Assembly (NCBI GenBank): GCA_022707665.1 | Contig: JAKJAE010000006.1 | Location: 5,190 to 23,507 of the forward strand | Length of the DNA stretch: 18,318 bases | Reading direction: 5' to 3' | DNA from: Chloroflexota bacterium | GTDB taxonomy: Bacteria > Chloroflexota > Anaerolineae > B4-G1 > SLSP01 | Part shown: positions 1 through 7,587 of the stretch, piece after piece | How positions within the stretch are numbered: the stretch's first letter is position 1 | How the letters are laid out: every line of letters starts with the position of its first letter | The notes under the pieces: generated by a model | Databases searched by the model: none | What the model was told of the DNA's origin: nothing | The model's input: only the letters and a program-made list of their open reading frames with translations | Made by a program: the position numbers and the translations under genes

Positions 1-71
1 GTGATCGTCTCCTTGCAGGTTTTGTCCGCCTATATGAACCGTGACCTTTACTACACTGTCCTGGACCTTCG

Positions 72-101
72 GGGAAGCGGCTCGTTGAGAACTCGCTTCC
101 C
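72..101. other. Inverted repeat (8-bp stem) upstream of glgP
   Basis: GGGAAGCG at 72-79 is perfectly complementary to CGCTTCCC at 94-101, with a 14-nt loop. No T-run follows, so a classical intrinsic terminator is not supported. It may belong to the end of a gene outside the window or to a leader. The rest of 1-215 shows only the weak promoter candidate at 128-155; the open frame over 1-201 has no recognisable protein features. Confidence 0.3.
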
Positions 102-127
102 TGAAGGCGTCCGGTGTTATCCATGGG

Positions 128-155
128 TTGTACTGATGCTGAACGGTGCTATGGT
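128..155 (+). promoter_or_regulatory. Candidate glgP promoter
   Basis: TTGTAC (128-133) and TATGGT (150-155) are separated by 16 nt, and a TG dinucleotide one base before the -10 gives an extended -10 pattern. It lies about 60 nt upstream of the glgP start. The hexamers match sigma-70 consensus only in part, so this is a plausible but unproven assignment. Confidence 0.35.
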
Positions 156-200
156 ACCCGAATATGCGCTGATCTCTGACGTTCCCCTGGTGTTGCACTG

Positions 201-207
201 AAGGAGG
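201..207 (+). promoter_or_regulatory. Shine-Dalgarno that decides the glgP start
   Basis: AAGGAGG at 201-207 is a near-perfect ribosome binding site. It sits 8 nt before ATG 216. The longer GTG-initiated frame at 207 would start on the last base of this site, so ATG 216 is the better start. Confidence 0.8.
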
Positions 208-215
208 TGGCTTGG

Positions 216-2789
216 ATGAAGCCGAGACCCATTCGCACGTTTTCCGTTATCCCTTCGCTGCCCGAGGCGTTGATGCCTCTGTGGCGGTTGGCACATAACC
301 TGCGCTGGGCCTGGAAGCATGATGCCATTGAGCTGTTTATTCGCCTGGATAGCGAGTTGTGGGAGCGGACGAACCACAATCCCGTGCGCATGCTGGGAAT
401 GATCAGCCAGGAGCGCCTGGAGAAAGTCGCGTCCGACGTGGGGTTCCTGGCACACCTGGAGCGAGCAACGGCGTACCTGGATGAATACATGGAACAGACC
501 GGGACCGCCTGGTTTGACCGCAAGTATGGTCAGCAAGAGGCGCCGATCATTGCCTATTTCTCGTTGGAGTTTGGACTCACGGAATCACTGACTATCTTTG
601 CTGGTGGCCTGGGGGTGCTTGCGGGCGACCATCTCAAGTCCTCGAGCGATCTCAATGTCCCGTTGGTCGGGGTGGGATTGCTCTACCAACAAGGGTACTT
701 TCTGCAGTACCTCAACCAGGCCGGTTGGCAACAGGAGGCGTACGAGGACAATCACTTCGACAATCTCCCGTTGATGCTGGAACGTGGTCCGGATGGCGAA
801 CCGCTAGTGGTCGATGTGCAACTCCCCGGGCGCAAAGTCTTTGCCCAGATATGGCGTGTTCAGGTCGGGCGTGTTCCCCTCTATCTCCTGGATACGAATA
901 CACCGCTGAATAGCCGCCCCCAGGACCGCGACATCACCGATCAGCTCTACGGTGGGGATCAAGATCTGCGCGTCAAACAGGAGATCCTGCTGGGTATCGG
1001 CGGCTATCGGGCACTCAGGGCCCTGGGCTTGCTCCCCGTGGTCTATCACATGAACGAGGGGCATTCCGCATTCCTGGCGCTCGAGCACATTCGCAAGCTG
1101 ATTCTTGACCATGGGCTTAGCTTCGCTGCAGCCCGCGAGGCAGCCGCAGCCAGTTGTGTCTTTACGACGCATACGCCAGTGCCGGCGGGCCACGATAGGT
1201 TTCCGCCCCACTTGATGCAGCACTACTTCCACGACTACGCCACGCAGGAGCTGGCCTTGAGTTGGCATGACTTCATGGCCCTGGGCCGTGAGAACCCCTT
1301 CGATGTCAATGAACCGTTCTGTATGACGGTCCTGGCCATCCGACTGTCGTCGAATACCAATGGGGTAAGCGCCCTCCATGGTGAGGTGTCACGGCAGATG
1401 TGGCAGGGTCTGTGGCCTGGAGTGCCCCAACAGGAGATTCCGATATCCCACGTTACCAATGGTGTTCACATACTCTCCTGGATCTCCCGTGACATGAAGG
1501 TACTTTACGACCGTTACCTCGGCCCTCGCTGGCGAGAGGAACCCGGCGATCCGGAGGTCTGGAAGCTGGCGATGGATATGCCGGCGGATGAACTCTGGCG
1601 TACGCATGAGCGTCGTCGGGAACGTCTGGTCGGCATAACCAGGCAACGCCTGGAGCGCCAGTTGGAGCAACGCGGTGCGCTGTTGAGCGACCTCAGTATC
1701 GCCGAAGAGGTGTTGGACCCCGAGGCATTGACCATTGGTCTGGCACGGCGCTTCGCAACCTACAAGCGAGCGACGCTGATCATGCACGATCCTGACCGTC
1801 TTGACCGCATCCTCAACAATCCGGACCGCCCTGTACAGATTATCTTCTCTGGAAAAGCGCATCCCAAGGATGATCCCGGCAAGGCGATGATCCAGAAGAT
1901 CGTCGATCTGAGCCGGCAGGAGCGCTTCCGCAATCGAATCGTCTTCCTGGAGGACTACGACATGATCGTGGCCCGCTATCTGGTTCAGGGCTGCGATGTC
2001 TGGCTTAATACGCCCAGCCGGCCCAGGGAAGCCAGCGGGACCAGCGGTATGAAGGCTGCAGCCAATGGTGTGCTGAACATGAGCACACTGGATGGGTGGT
2101 GGGCTGAAGCCTATCACCGCGAGGTGGGGTGGGCCATCGGTCGGGGCGAGACATACAACGACCCCGATTACCAGGATCGTGTCGAGGCAGAGGCACTGTA
2201 TGACCTATTGGAGCGCGATGTGGTTCCCACGTTCTACGACCGGGTGGGGCGTGTCCCACGGCGTTGGGTCGAGTTGATGAAGGCCAGCATCGCTGATCTT
2301 TCGTACTTCTTCAATACCAACCGGATGGTAGCAGAGTACACTGACCGATTCTACGTTCCCCTGGCCTTGCGCTATCACCAGCTTGCCGCGGACGATTTCG
2401 CCAGGGCTAAGGATCTTGCTGCCTGGCGTGAGCGGCTGCTTCGCGATTGGGCACAGATTCGCGTTGACTCGGTCAATGGCGAGCTACCAGCACAGATCCC
2501 GGTAGGCCAGACGTTCACGACTCATGCTGAGGTATACCTCGGTGTCATCCGGCCCGAAGACGTTCGTGTCGAGGTCTACCTTGGACTCGTGAATCCCAAC
2601 GGCGAGTTGGTCCCGGGGAGGCCGGTCGCAATGCGGGTCAGCAAGGAACTCGGTGGGCAGCGCTATCTCTACGAGGCGGACGCCCAGTGTTCAATGAGCG
2701 GCCTCCATGGATATACTGTGCGCGTATTGCCCTACCATGAGGATCTGGTGACACCCATCCAACATGGCTTGATCCGCTGGGCTGGCTAG
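216..2789 (+). CDS. glgP: Alpha-glucan (glycogen/maltodextrin) phosphorylase, GT35, short DUF3417 type
   Basis: This is a PLP-dependent phosphorylase that releases glucose 1-phosphate from alpha-1,4-glucans in the cytoplasm. With the start at ATG 216 the protein has 857 residues, usual for the 'alpha-glucan family phosphorylase' subgroup that carries an N-terminal DUF3417-like segment. Recognisable blocks are NEGHSAF (about residues 273-279), TTHTPVPAGHD (about 316-326), TNGVH (about 412-416), ARRFATYKR, FSGKAHPKD and EASGTSGMK at 605-613. Lys613 corresponds to the PLP-binding lysine of glycogen phosphorylases. The Gly after EASGTS, in place of Asn in the muscle/E. coli type, is typical of this subgroup. 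The C-terminal ~100 residues look like a beta-rich extension (EVYLGVIRPEDVRVEVYLG). No other glycogen gene lies nearby. The next gene is convergent, with a 31-nt gap. Confidence 0.95.
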   Translation: MKPRPIRTFSVIPSLPEALMPLWRLAHNLRWAWKHDAIELFIRLDSELWERTNHNPVRMLGMISQERLEKVASDVGFLAHLERATAYLDEYMEQTGTAWFDRKYGQQEAPIIAYFSLEFGLTESLTIFAGGLGVLAGDHLKSSSDLNVPLVGVGLLYQQGYFLQYLNQAGWQQEAYEDNHFDNLPLMLERGPDGEPLVVDVQLPGRKVFAQIWRVQVGRVPLYLLDTNTPLNSRPQDRDITDQLYGGDQDLRVKQEILLGIGGYRALRALGLLPVVYHMNEGHSAFLALEHIRKLILDHGLSFAAAREAAAASCVFTTHTPVPAGHDRFPPHLMQHYFHDYATQELALSWHDFMALGRENPFDVNEPFCMTVLAIRLSSNTNGVSALHGEVSRQMWQGLWPGVPQQEIPISHVTNGVHILSWISRDMKVLYDRYLGPRWREEPGDPEVWKLAMDMPADELWRTHERRRERLVGITRQRLERQLEQRGALLSDLSIAEEVLDPEALTIGLARRFATYKRATLIMHDPDRLDRILNNPDRPVQIIFSGKAHPKDDPGKAMIQKIVDLSRQERFRNRIVFLEDYDMIVARYLVQGCDVWLNTPSRPREASGTSGMKAAANGVLNMSTLDGWWAEAYHREVGWAIGRGETYNDPDYQDRVEAEALYDLLERDVVPTFYDRVGRVPRRWVELMKASIADLSYFFNTNRMVAEYTDRFYVPLALRYHQLAADDFARAKDLAAWRERLLRDWAQIRVDSVNGELPAQIPVGQTFTTHAEVYLGVIRPEDVRVEVYLGLVNPNGELVPGRPVAMRVSKELGGQRYLYEADAQCSMSGLHGYTVRVLPYHEDLVTPIQHGLIRWAG

Positions 2790-2820
2790 GGATTGGCCTG
2801 CTGGACAGAGCTAGCAACGG

Positions 2821-3696
2821 TCAGGGTGTCAGTGACACCTCAAGGATACGGTCCTTGCCGGCCAGATCACGATGGATCCGGGAGTGCATTCCCCGGCGGG
2901 CATACCGCTCGAAGGCCGTCGTGGCCATGGTGATCACGGCGTCGCCCTGATTCGCGCCAATCTCTATCAAGAGCATGCCGCCGGAAGCCAGACGGGTGGC
3001 TGCCTGGTCGAGAAGCCTGAGGATGGCATCCAGCCCGTGCGGGCCAGAGACGAGCGCGTGCCGCGGTTCCTGTTGGACTGAACGGGGGAGAACATGCCAT
3101 TCGCTCTCGGTGACGTAGGGTGGGTTGCTGATGATCAGGTCGAAGTGGTTGACCAGGGGGGTCAAGAGGTCAGCCTGTATCCAGGCAATCCGTTTAGCGA
3201 CGTTGTGACGCTCTGCGTTGTCACGAGCTACGTCCAGCGCCGGGGCCGAGAGGTCCGTGGCCCAGATGCGGGCTCCCGAAGCTTTCATGGCCAGCGTGAC
3301 AGCGATGCAACCTGATCCTGTGCCGACATCGACCACACGGCTACGGGGCTGGTGCTGAATGCGGTGCAGGGCCAGCTCGACCAGAAGTTCCGTCTCGGGC
3401 CTGGGGATTAGGACGGCGGGAGTGACGCAAAACTCGGACCCGAAAAACTCCATATGACCGAGGATGTAGGGCAGCGGCACATTCGCGGCTCGCCGCTCTA
3501 TAGCGCCCCTGAACTGCTCGCCCTGTTCGGGTGTGAGCAGCCATTCGGGATGGGCCAGAACCGTGGTCCTGTCGACGTGCAAGACCCAGGCGAGCAGTCG
3601 CTCGGCTTCGGTGTGAGGGCGGTCGGTAACCTGCGCCAGCTGTGCGAAGGCCCATTGCAGTGCCTCGCGTGCTGCTGACAGGGCAGATGACGTCAC
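2821..3696 (-). CDS. prmC: Peptide chain release factor N5-glutamine methyltransferase (PrmC/HemK)
   Basis: The enzyme uses S-adenosylmethionine to methylate the glutamine of the GGQ motif in release factors RF1 and RF2, which raises termination efficiency. The 291-residue length fits the family. An N-terminal helical domain (about 1-90) precedes the Rossmann methyltransferase domain. That domain shows IPRPETE (97-103), the SAM-binding GTGSG (125-129) and the catalytic NPPY (191-194), the signature of N5-glutamine methyltransferases. The start is GTG at 3696, with GGGAG 12 nt upstream, a rather long spacing. The gene lies 30 nt downstream of the TPR-protein gene and probably shares its transcript. 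The usual neighbour prfA is not in this window. Confidence 0.95.
   Translation of the reverse strand: MTSSALSAAREALQWAFAQLAQVTDRPHTEAERLLAWVLHVDRTTVLAHPEWLLTPEQGEQFRGAIERRAANVPLPYILGHMEFFGSEFCVTPAVLIPRPETELLVELALHRIQHQPRSRVVDVGTGSGCIAVTLAMKASGARIWATDLSAPALDVARDNAERHNVAKRIAWIQADLLTPLVNHFDLIISNPPYVTESEWHVLPRSVQQEPRHALVSGPHGLDAILRLLDQAATRLASGGMLLIEIGANQGDAVITMATTAFERYARRGMHSRIHRDLAGKDRILEVSLTP
2825..2839. terminator. Short palindrome between convergent glgP and prmC
   Basis: GGTGTCA and TGACACC flank a single central G, giving a perfect dyad that could fold as a 6-bp stem with a 3-nt loop. It lies in the last codons of prmC, 36 nt after the glgP stop, so it could stall transcription from either side. 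No U-tract follows on either strand, hence low confidence as a terminator. Confidence 0.25.
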
Positions 3697-3726
3697 GTCT
3701 GGGTTTGACTCCCGCTGGCCTGATGC

Positions 3727-4398
3727 CTACTCGTGGCGGAAGCGATCCTCGAGCTTTTCCAGTAGTTCGGCGGCCTCGACCAGCTTGTCGAGTGGGTTCT
3801 GCTTTCCCGTGAAGTACCGGTAGTCACACGGCATGATGTCCAGCCGCGTGACCAGGGTCTCATGATGCTTCCGGATCGTCTCCGCCGATGTCTCGTAGGT
3901 GTTGGCAAGCTCTTCCAGCACCACGTCGTGGAGGTTCACCTTGCGCACCGTATAGTCCACCGCGGCTGCCCATGCCTCGGGCTTGGGGATAGCGAGTGGC
4001 TCCTCCCCCAGGCTAATGCGGAACTCCATCCACATCTGGATGGCCGCACCGATGAGGTCAATCGGCAGATGGGTAGCGGTCATGCGTTCGGTGATGACGT
4101 TCTCGACCGGGTCCATTCCGCTGGCGAAGAGCTGTTCGATACGACTGGCAACCTTTGACTCAGGCTCCAGTCTGAGGTAGTTGGCCAGTGCCCGAAGTGC
4201 ACGGTCGAAGTCACCGGCACGAGAGAGAACCTGCGCCAGGCGCATGTGATAGGTCGCGTTGTCAGGGTGCAGCGCTACGACTGCTTCCAGTCCCTTGACT
4301 GCATCCTCAACATCCCAGCGTTCATACGCCGCAAGGGCCTTGTCATAGATCGTCTGAGCTTTGCGCCGCTTGACCGCCGCTGACTGATCTGGACTCAT
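3727..4398 (-). CDS. TPR-repeat protein with C-terminal HTH-like region
   Basis: The 223-residue protein (from ATG 4398) has no signal peptide or membrane segment and is probably cytoplasmic. Residues 12-86 form about two tetratricopeptide repeats (YDKALAAYERWDVEDAVKGLEAVVALHPD, then MRLAQVLSRAGDFDRALRALANYLRLEP), which suggest protein-protein contacts. Residues 139-187 (PEAWAAAVDYTVRKVN, then ELANTYETSAETIRKHHETL) look like a helix-turn-helix similar to the DUF6398/TFIIB-cyclin-like pattern; that resemblance is from memory and tentative. The C-terminus is a charged helix. The start was moved from an in-frame ATG at 4437, which lies inside the -10 box, to ATG 4398, which follows GGAGGT. The gene is transcribed with prmC and lies just behind the XPB operon. 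Its function is unknown. Confidence 0.75.
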   Translation of the reverse strand: MSPDQSAAVKRRKAQTIYDKALAAYERWDVEDAVKGLEAVVALHPDNATYHMRLAQVLSRAGDFDRALRALANYLRLEPESKVASRIEQLFASGMDPVENVITERMTATHLPIDLIGAAIQMWMEFRISLGEEPLAIPKPEAWAAAVDYTVRKVNLHDVVLEELANTYETSAETIRKHHETLVTRLDIMPCDYRYFTGKQNPLDKLVEAAELLEKLEDRFRHE

Positions 4399-4402
4399 TG
4401 CG

Positions 4403-4408
4403 ACCTCC
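4403..4408 (-). promoter_or_regulatory. Shine-Dalgarno deciding the TPR-protein start
   Basis: GGAGGT on the minus strand lies 4 nt before ATG 4398. No comparable site precedes the upstream in-frame ATG codons, and the first of these overlaps the promoter. Confidence 0.75.
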
Positions 4409-4435
4409 ATGGATGGTGACACCGTGTGCATTCTC

Positions 4436-4463
4436 ATTATAGCATCGGAGGCTTGCTTGCCAA
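4436..4463 (-). promoter_or_regulatory. Sigma-70-type promoter for TPR protein and prmC
   Basis: On the minus strand, TTGGCA (4463-4458) and a perfect TATAAT (4441-4436) are separated by 16 nt. Transcription would start near 4429, giving a leader of about 30 nt that includes the GGAGGT site. The promoter lies between the stop of the XPB-associated gene (4505) and the TPR start. It is the best promoter match I found in the window. Confidence 0.75.
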
Positions 4464-4504
4464 CAGAGTGTCAGATTTCGGTATGCGCTTGCTGCCCGGA
4501 TGGA

Positions 4505-6736
4505 TCACCACCAACGTTCGGAAACGACATCCACTCCCCACGAGGCCAGTAGGGCTCTCACCTCGTCCCAGTGGGCCTCGTTGACAATTGCAAGATTCTC
4601 CGTGCCGGGTAAGGGGCGTAACCAACGGTGTAGGAGAGGTTCGGCGGCGCGCAATTCGCCAAGCGACTCACTGCGTTTGAGCCGGAGCAGGCGCACCTGG
4701 GCTGTTTGACCTGTGCCAAAGTGTTTGCCCCAGGCTACGATGTGCTTCTCCACGTCCGCAGGCAGCGCAGACCCGGTCAGCGTTTTCAGGGTAGCAACGA
4801 TCTCAGATGGCGTATAACCTGATGTGGATGCCTTCTCGATGGACTCGGGCGTGAGGAGCCACCGTCTACCATTGGGTTCTGCAAAGCGCATCAGCACCCC
4901 GGTAACGTAGAGACTGGGTGACGCTGTACGGGGTTCCAGTTCGACGCCTTGCCACCGCATGCTGTTGGGTAGATCAGCCTGCGCCCCCTGGGACGCCGCC
5001 GGCAACAGCTCGAGGTCCAGCAGGCACTGCTGGACCCGGTTGAGCTCGTTCGGAAGGAACCACGCCGTCCGCTCATCGGTGGGATGGAGAAGCGATCGGA
5101 GTTCAGGGACGTCGAGCAATAACAACAGGCGCTCGGGAGTATCGACTTGAAGGATCCTGACACTGCGGCGGATGACGATTCGCTCGTATTGCTGATACCA
5201 TTCCTCGAGCGATCGCTGGATGTTTTGGGGGATGACTTGCCCCGTAGTCTCTTCCAGATATGCCGTGATGCTCTCTACAGTCTCACCACTCTGCAACGCC
5301 CTGTACACGGCATCACGTGTGAGCCGATAGGTGATGACGGTCTTGTCAATCTTCTCCCGGCGCGCAATCTGTTCCAACCCGGCCAGTACCCGCAACGGGA
5401 CCGGGCCCAAAGCAAGTACCTGGAAATCGGGCTGGAGGATCATCTGCCAGGGTTGCTCGAGGATGCTCGGTGACGGCCCTGCCGGAGGTGCAGGGATCAT
5501 CGCTTCCTGCATCGCGCGAATGGCCACAGGGGTTACTGCCTCAGTGCTGGCGTAGCCCAATTCGACCAGCCCCATCGTGCAAAGCTCCTCGAGCGCGCAG
5601 CGGGTCAGGTTCAACTCCATACCGCTGAGAGTTCGCTCTACCTCAGCGCGGTACGTGTTCTCATAGTAGTGGAGCTGACCGTAGATGACGCCCACGGTCT
5701 GCTCTGTGAACATGAGGCTGCCCGGTAGCCCACCCACCAGCACGTTCATGACGAACTCGAAGGGAATCCAACCGGTGGTCGCCAACTGTTCCAACGTTCC
5801 CAGAATTCGCTCGCGTAACACGGAGGGCGGCAAGACTTCAAGTCCCTGGAGGTAACCGGTCAGGCGTATTGCGGCCCGATCCTGACAGAGGGGACAGGTC
5901 ATTCGAACGTAGGCTCTGCGCAGATCGTGTGTATGCTGCGTTCGCTTGGCACCCCAGAAGAGGGTGGCGGCGTGGCCCTCCACTGCGCCGATCTCCGTTC
6001 CGGATTCCTGTACCAGGTTCAGCGCGACCAACACTTCATAGAGCCAGGCTACGCTGTCCAGTCCCCCGGGTTCGGCGAAGCCCACAGCCTCAGCCAGCCT
6101 TCGTCGCTCACGTTTTCCCAGTCCCCCGGACTTGAGCGGCTGTGCGGGCTGGTTACGCAACTCGGTCCACACGAACAGAAGCTCGCGTAGGAATGCGCCT
6201 AGATCGCGGGAAGCAACCTGCGCTGGTCTCAGGTCTGCGCGCGCAAAGAGATCGGGTTGCGGTGTGGGCTGATGCAGGAGCGCCAGAGGCAGAGCGCTGC
6301 GCACCTCTGCAGGCACGTCGAAGGTCGTCTGAAGCATCAGTGTTCGGGGGCTGCGATCGAAGCTCGGCGTAGCTACATTCACGATGAGACCTTTGTGCAG
6401 CAGATCGAACATCACGTGTCGTGCCCGCGGCCGGAACGGTTCCTCGGTCTGGTTGTCAGTCGACGCCATTCCTGCCAACATCAAGGGGCGCGCCACTTGG
6501 GGTAGCGTGAAGGGCCCCTCCCTCGTCACCATCACTGCCAACGCAGCCTGCTCAGCATCGGTCAGAGTCTGAACATAGGCGGGCGTGCTGGCATTGCGAG
6601 GGATGGTCTCACACAACCTGGTGATCAGCCAATCCTTGCGCGGCGGCTTGCTGTCCAGTTTAAGTCCCAGGTGCTCGGCGATTTCACGGAGCCCACCGAC
6701 GGTATAGGTCTGCAATCCGGCTTCTAGGGGCAGCAT
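4505..6736 (-). CDS. XPB-associated protein with helicase C-terminal domain 3-like region
   Basis: This 743-residue protein is the third gene of the XPB operon. Residues ~10-45 (YTVGGLREIAEHLGLKL, then RKDWLITRL) resemble a Rho-N/SAP-like nucleic-acid-binding helix pair. A winged-helix-like stretch follows at about 55-90. A lone CPLC pair sits at 281-284. Residues ~430-560 contain ILQPDFQVLALGP, YRLTRDAVYRAL and IPQNIQRSLEEW, the pattern of the 'helicase conserved C-terminal domain 3' (XPB/Ssl2-like) family. No Walker A or DEAD/H box is visible, so it is not itself an active helicase. From memory, actinobacterial XPB genes such as M. tuberculosis Rv0861c also sit next to a member of this family (Rv0862c), which supports a role as helicase partner. 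ATG 6736 lies 2 nt after the preceding stop, implying translational coupling. The exact function is unknown. Confidence 0.8.
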   Translation of the reverse strand: MLPLEAGLQTYTVGGLREIAEHLGLKLDSKPPRKDWLITRLCETIPRNASTPAYVQTLTDAEQAALAVMVTREGPFTLPQVARPLMLAGMASTDNQTEEPFRPRARHVMFDLLHKGLIVNVATPSFDRSPRTLMLQTTFDVPAEVRSALPLALLHQPTPQPDLFARADLRPAQVASRDLGAFLRELLFVWTELRNQPAQPLKSGGLGKRERRRLAEAVGFAEPGGLDSVAWLYEVLVALNLVQESGTEIGAVEGHAATLFWGAKRTQHTHDLRRAYVRMTCPLCQDRAAIRLTGYLQGLEVLPPSVLRERILGTLEQLATTGWIPFEFVMNVLVGGLPGSLMFTEQTVGVIYGQLHYYENTYRAEVERTLSGMELNLTRCALEELCTMGLVELGYASTEAVTPVAIRAMQEAMIPAPPAGPSPSILEQPWQMILQPDFQVLALGPVPLRVLAGLEQIARREKIDKTVITYRLTRDAVYRALQSGETVESITAYLEETTGQVIPQNIQRSLEEWYQQYERIVIRRSVRILQVDTPERLLLLLDVPELRSLLHPTDERTAWFLPNELNRVQQCLLDLELLPAASQGAQADLPNSMRWQGVELEPRTASPSLYVTGVLMRFAEPNGRRWLLTPESIEKASTSGYTPSEIVATLKTLTGSALPADVEKHIVAWGKHFGTGQTAQVRLLRLKRSESLGELRAAEPLLHRWLRPLPGTENLAIVNEAHWDEVRALLASWGVDVVSERWW

Positions 6737-6738
6737 TG

Positions 6739-7587
6739 CTATACTTCTTTTGGCATATAGCCCTGTCGGGTCAGGTCGCTGAGCAGGTCATCGACGCTTC
6801 CCTCATCTAGGAGCAGTGCCTTTGGAGTCAATGCTCCAAGAGATGAGGCTTGTAGATGGGGGAGCGAAGCCTGCAGCTCTTGCATCGTGAATGCATCGCG
6901 CGTTTGGAGCAGGGCCTGCGCTGGGTAGAGGCGCACGTGTCCGTACCGCTGCCACCACATCTCCCACCATTCGTCGATCGATGGCAGGGGTTCAAGGCCT
7001 GAGGTGGCAGTCCACGCTGCCCTGAGCGCCTCAGGGTCCAGTCCCTGTTCGAAGGCCCGGTGAAGCATCTTGACATCCAGACGGTAGCGAACCAGGGTGC
7101 GCGAGAACCCCGCTGGCGTAGCCCACTGTAAAACAAACGCCAGAAAGGGAGGGGGAATGGGGGTTTCGATCTCCAGGATTGATTCGCCTGGTGAGAACCG
7201 TATTGCTTTCTGGCTCATCCCGACGATGACATCCAGTGACACTTCTTCTCGTCGCTCCCACTGCAAGTCCTGGAGATCACGAAGCCGTATGGCTTTGACA
7301 TCATCCAGTCCCGGCCCAAGCTCCACCAACCCCAGGGCAAGCAATGGCCCCGTGAGGATACTGAGCAACACCAGCTCAAGGAAGTCTAGCCAACCTCCCT
7401 TGGGCCCCTGTGGGTTCAGGCCCAGCAGGTACTGCTGGGTGTCCGGTGTTGGGAAGAGTGCGGCAATCCATTTCAACAGATCGCGGGTTGCGAGCCATTG
7501 GTTCTGTGGAAGAGCGGACAGTAACTCGAGAATGACCTCGCGCAGATATCTGACAACGTCTTTGACACTGCGGTCGATCGAGCTGAG
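6739..7587 (-). CDS. 3' piece of the split XPB-associated gene
   Basis: From 7587 downward this frame gives 282 credible residues ending at TAG 6741-6739. It opens with LSSIDRSVKDVVRYLREVILELL and a helical region (WLDFLELVLLSILTGPLLALGLVELG). The helicase C-terminal domain 3-like block follows: ILEIETPIPPPFLAFVLQW, YRLDVKMLHRAFEQGLDPEALRAAW and WQRYGHVRLYPAQALLQTRD. No good start codon with a ribosome binding site lies near 7587, and the TTG at 7701 sits in sequence coding in the other frame. This favours a broken single gene over two separate genes. Confidence 0.6.
   Translation of the reverse strand, partial: LSSIDRSVKDVVRYLREVILELLSALPQNQWLATRDLLKWIAALFPTPDTQQYLLGLNPQGPKGGWLDFLELVLLSILTGPLLALGLVELGPGLDDVKAIRLRDLQDLQWERREEVSLDVIVGMSQKAIRFSPGESILEIETPIPPPFLAFVLQWATPAGFSRTLVRYRLDVKMLHRAFEQGLDPEALRAAWTATSGLEPLPSIDEWWEMWWQRYGHVRLYPAQALLQTRDAFTMQELQASLPHLQASSLGALTPKALLLDEGSVDDLLSDLTRQGYMPKEV

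Noticed and set aside
1..201. 66-codon open frame upstream of glgP
   Set aside because: No ribosome binding site can be seen at the window edge, no family resemblance, and it overlaps the hairpin and candidate promoter. A tail of an upstream gene cannot be excluded.
4415..4423. GGTGACACC palindrome in the TPR leader resembling the one at 2825-2839
   Set aside because: Only about 7-9 bases are shared and only two copies were seen, which is not enough to call a regulatory motif.
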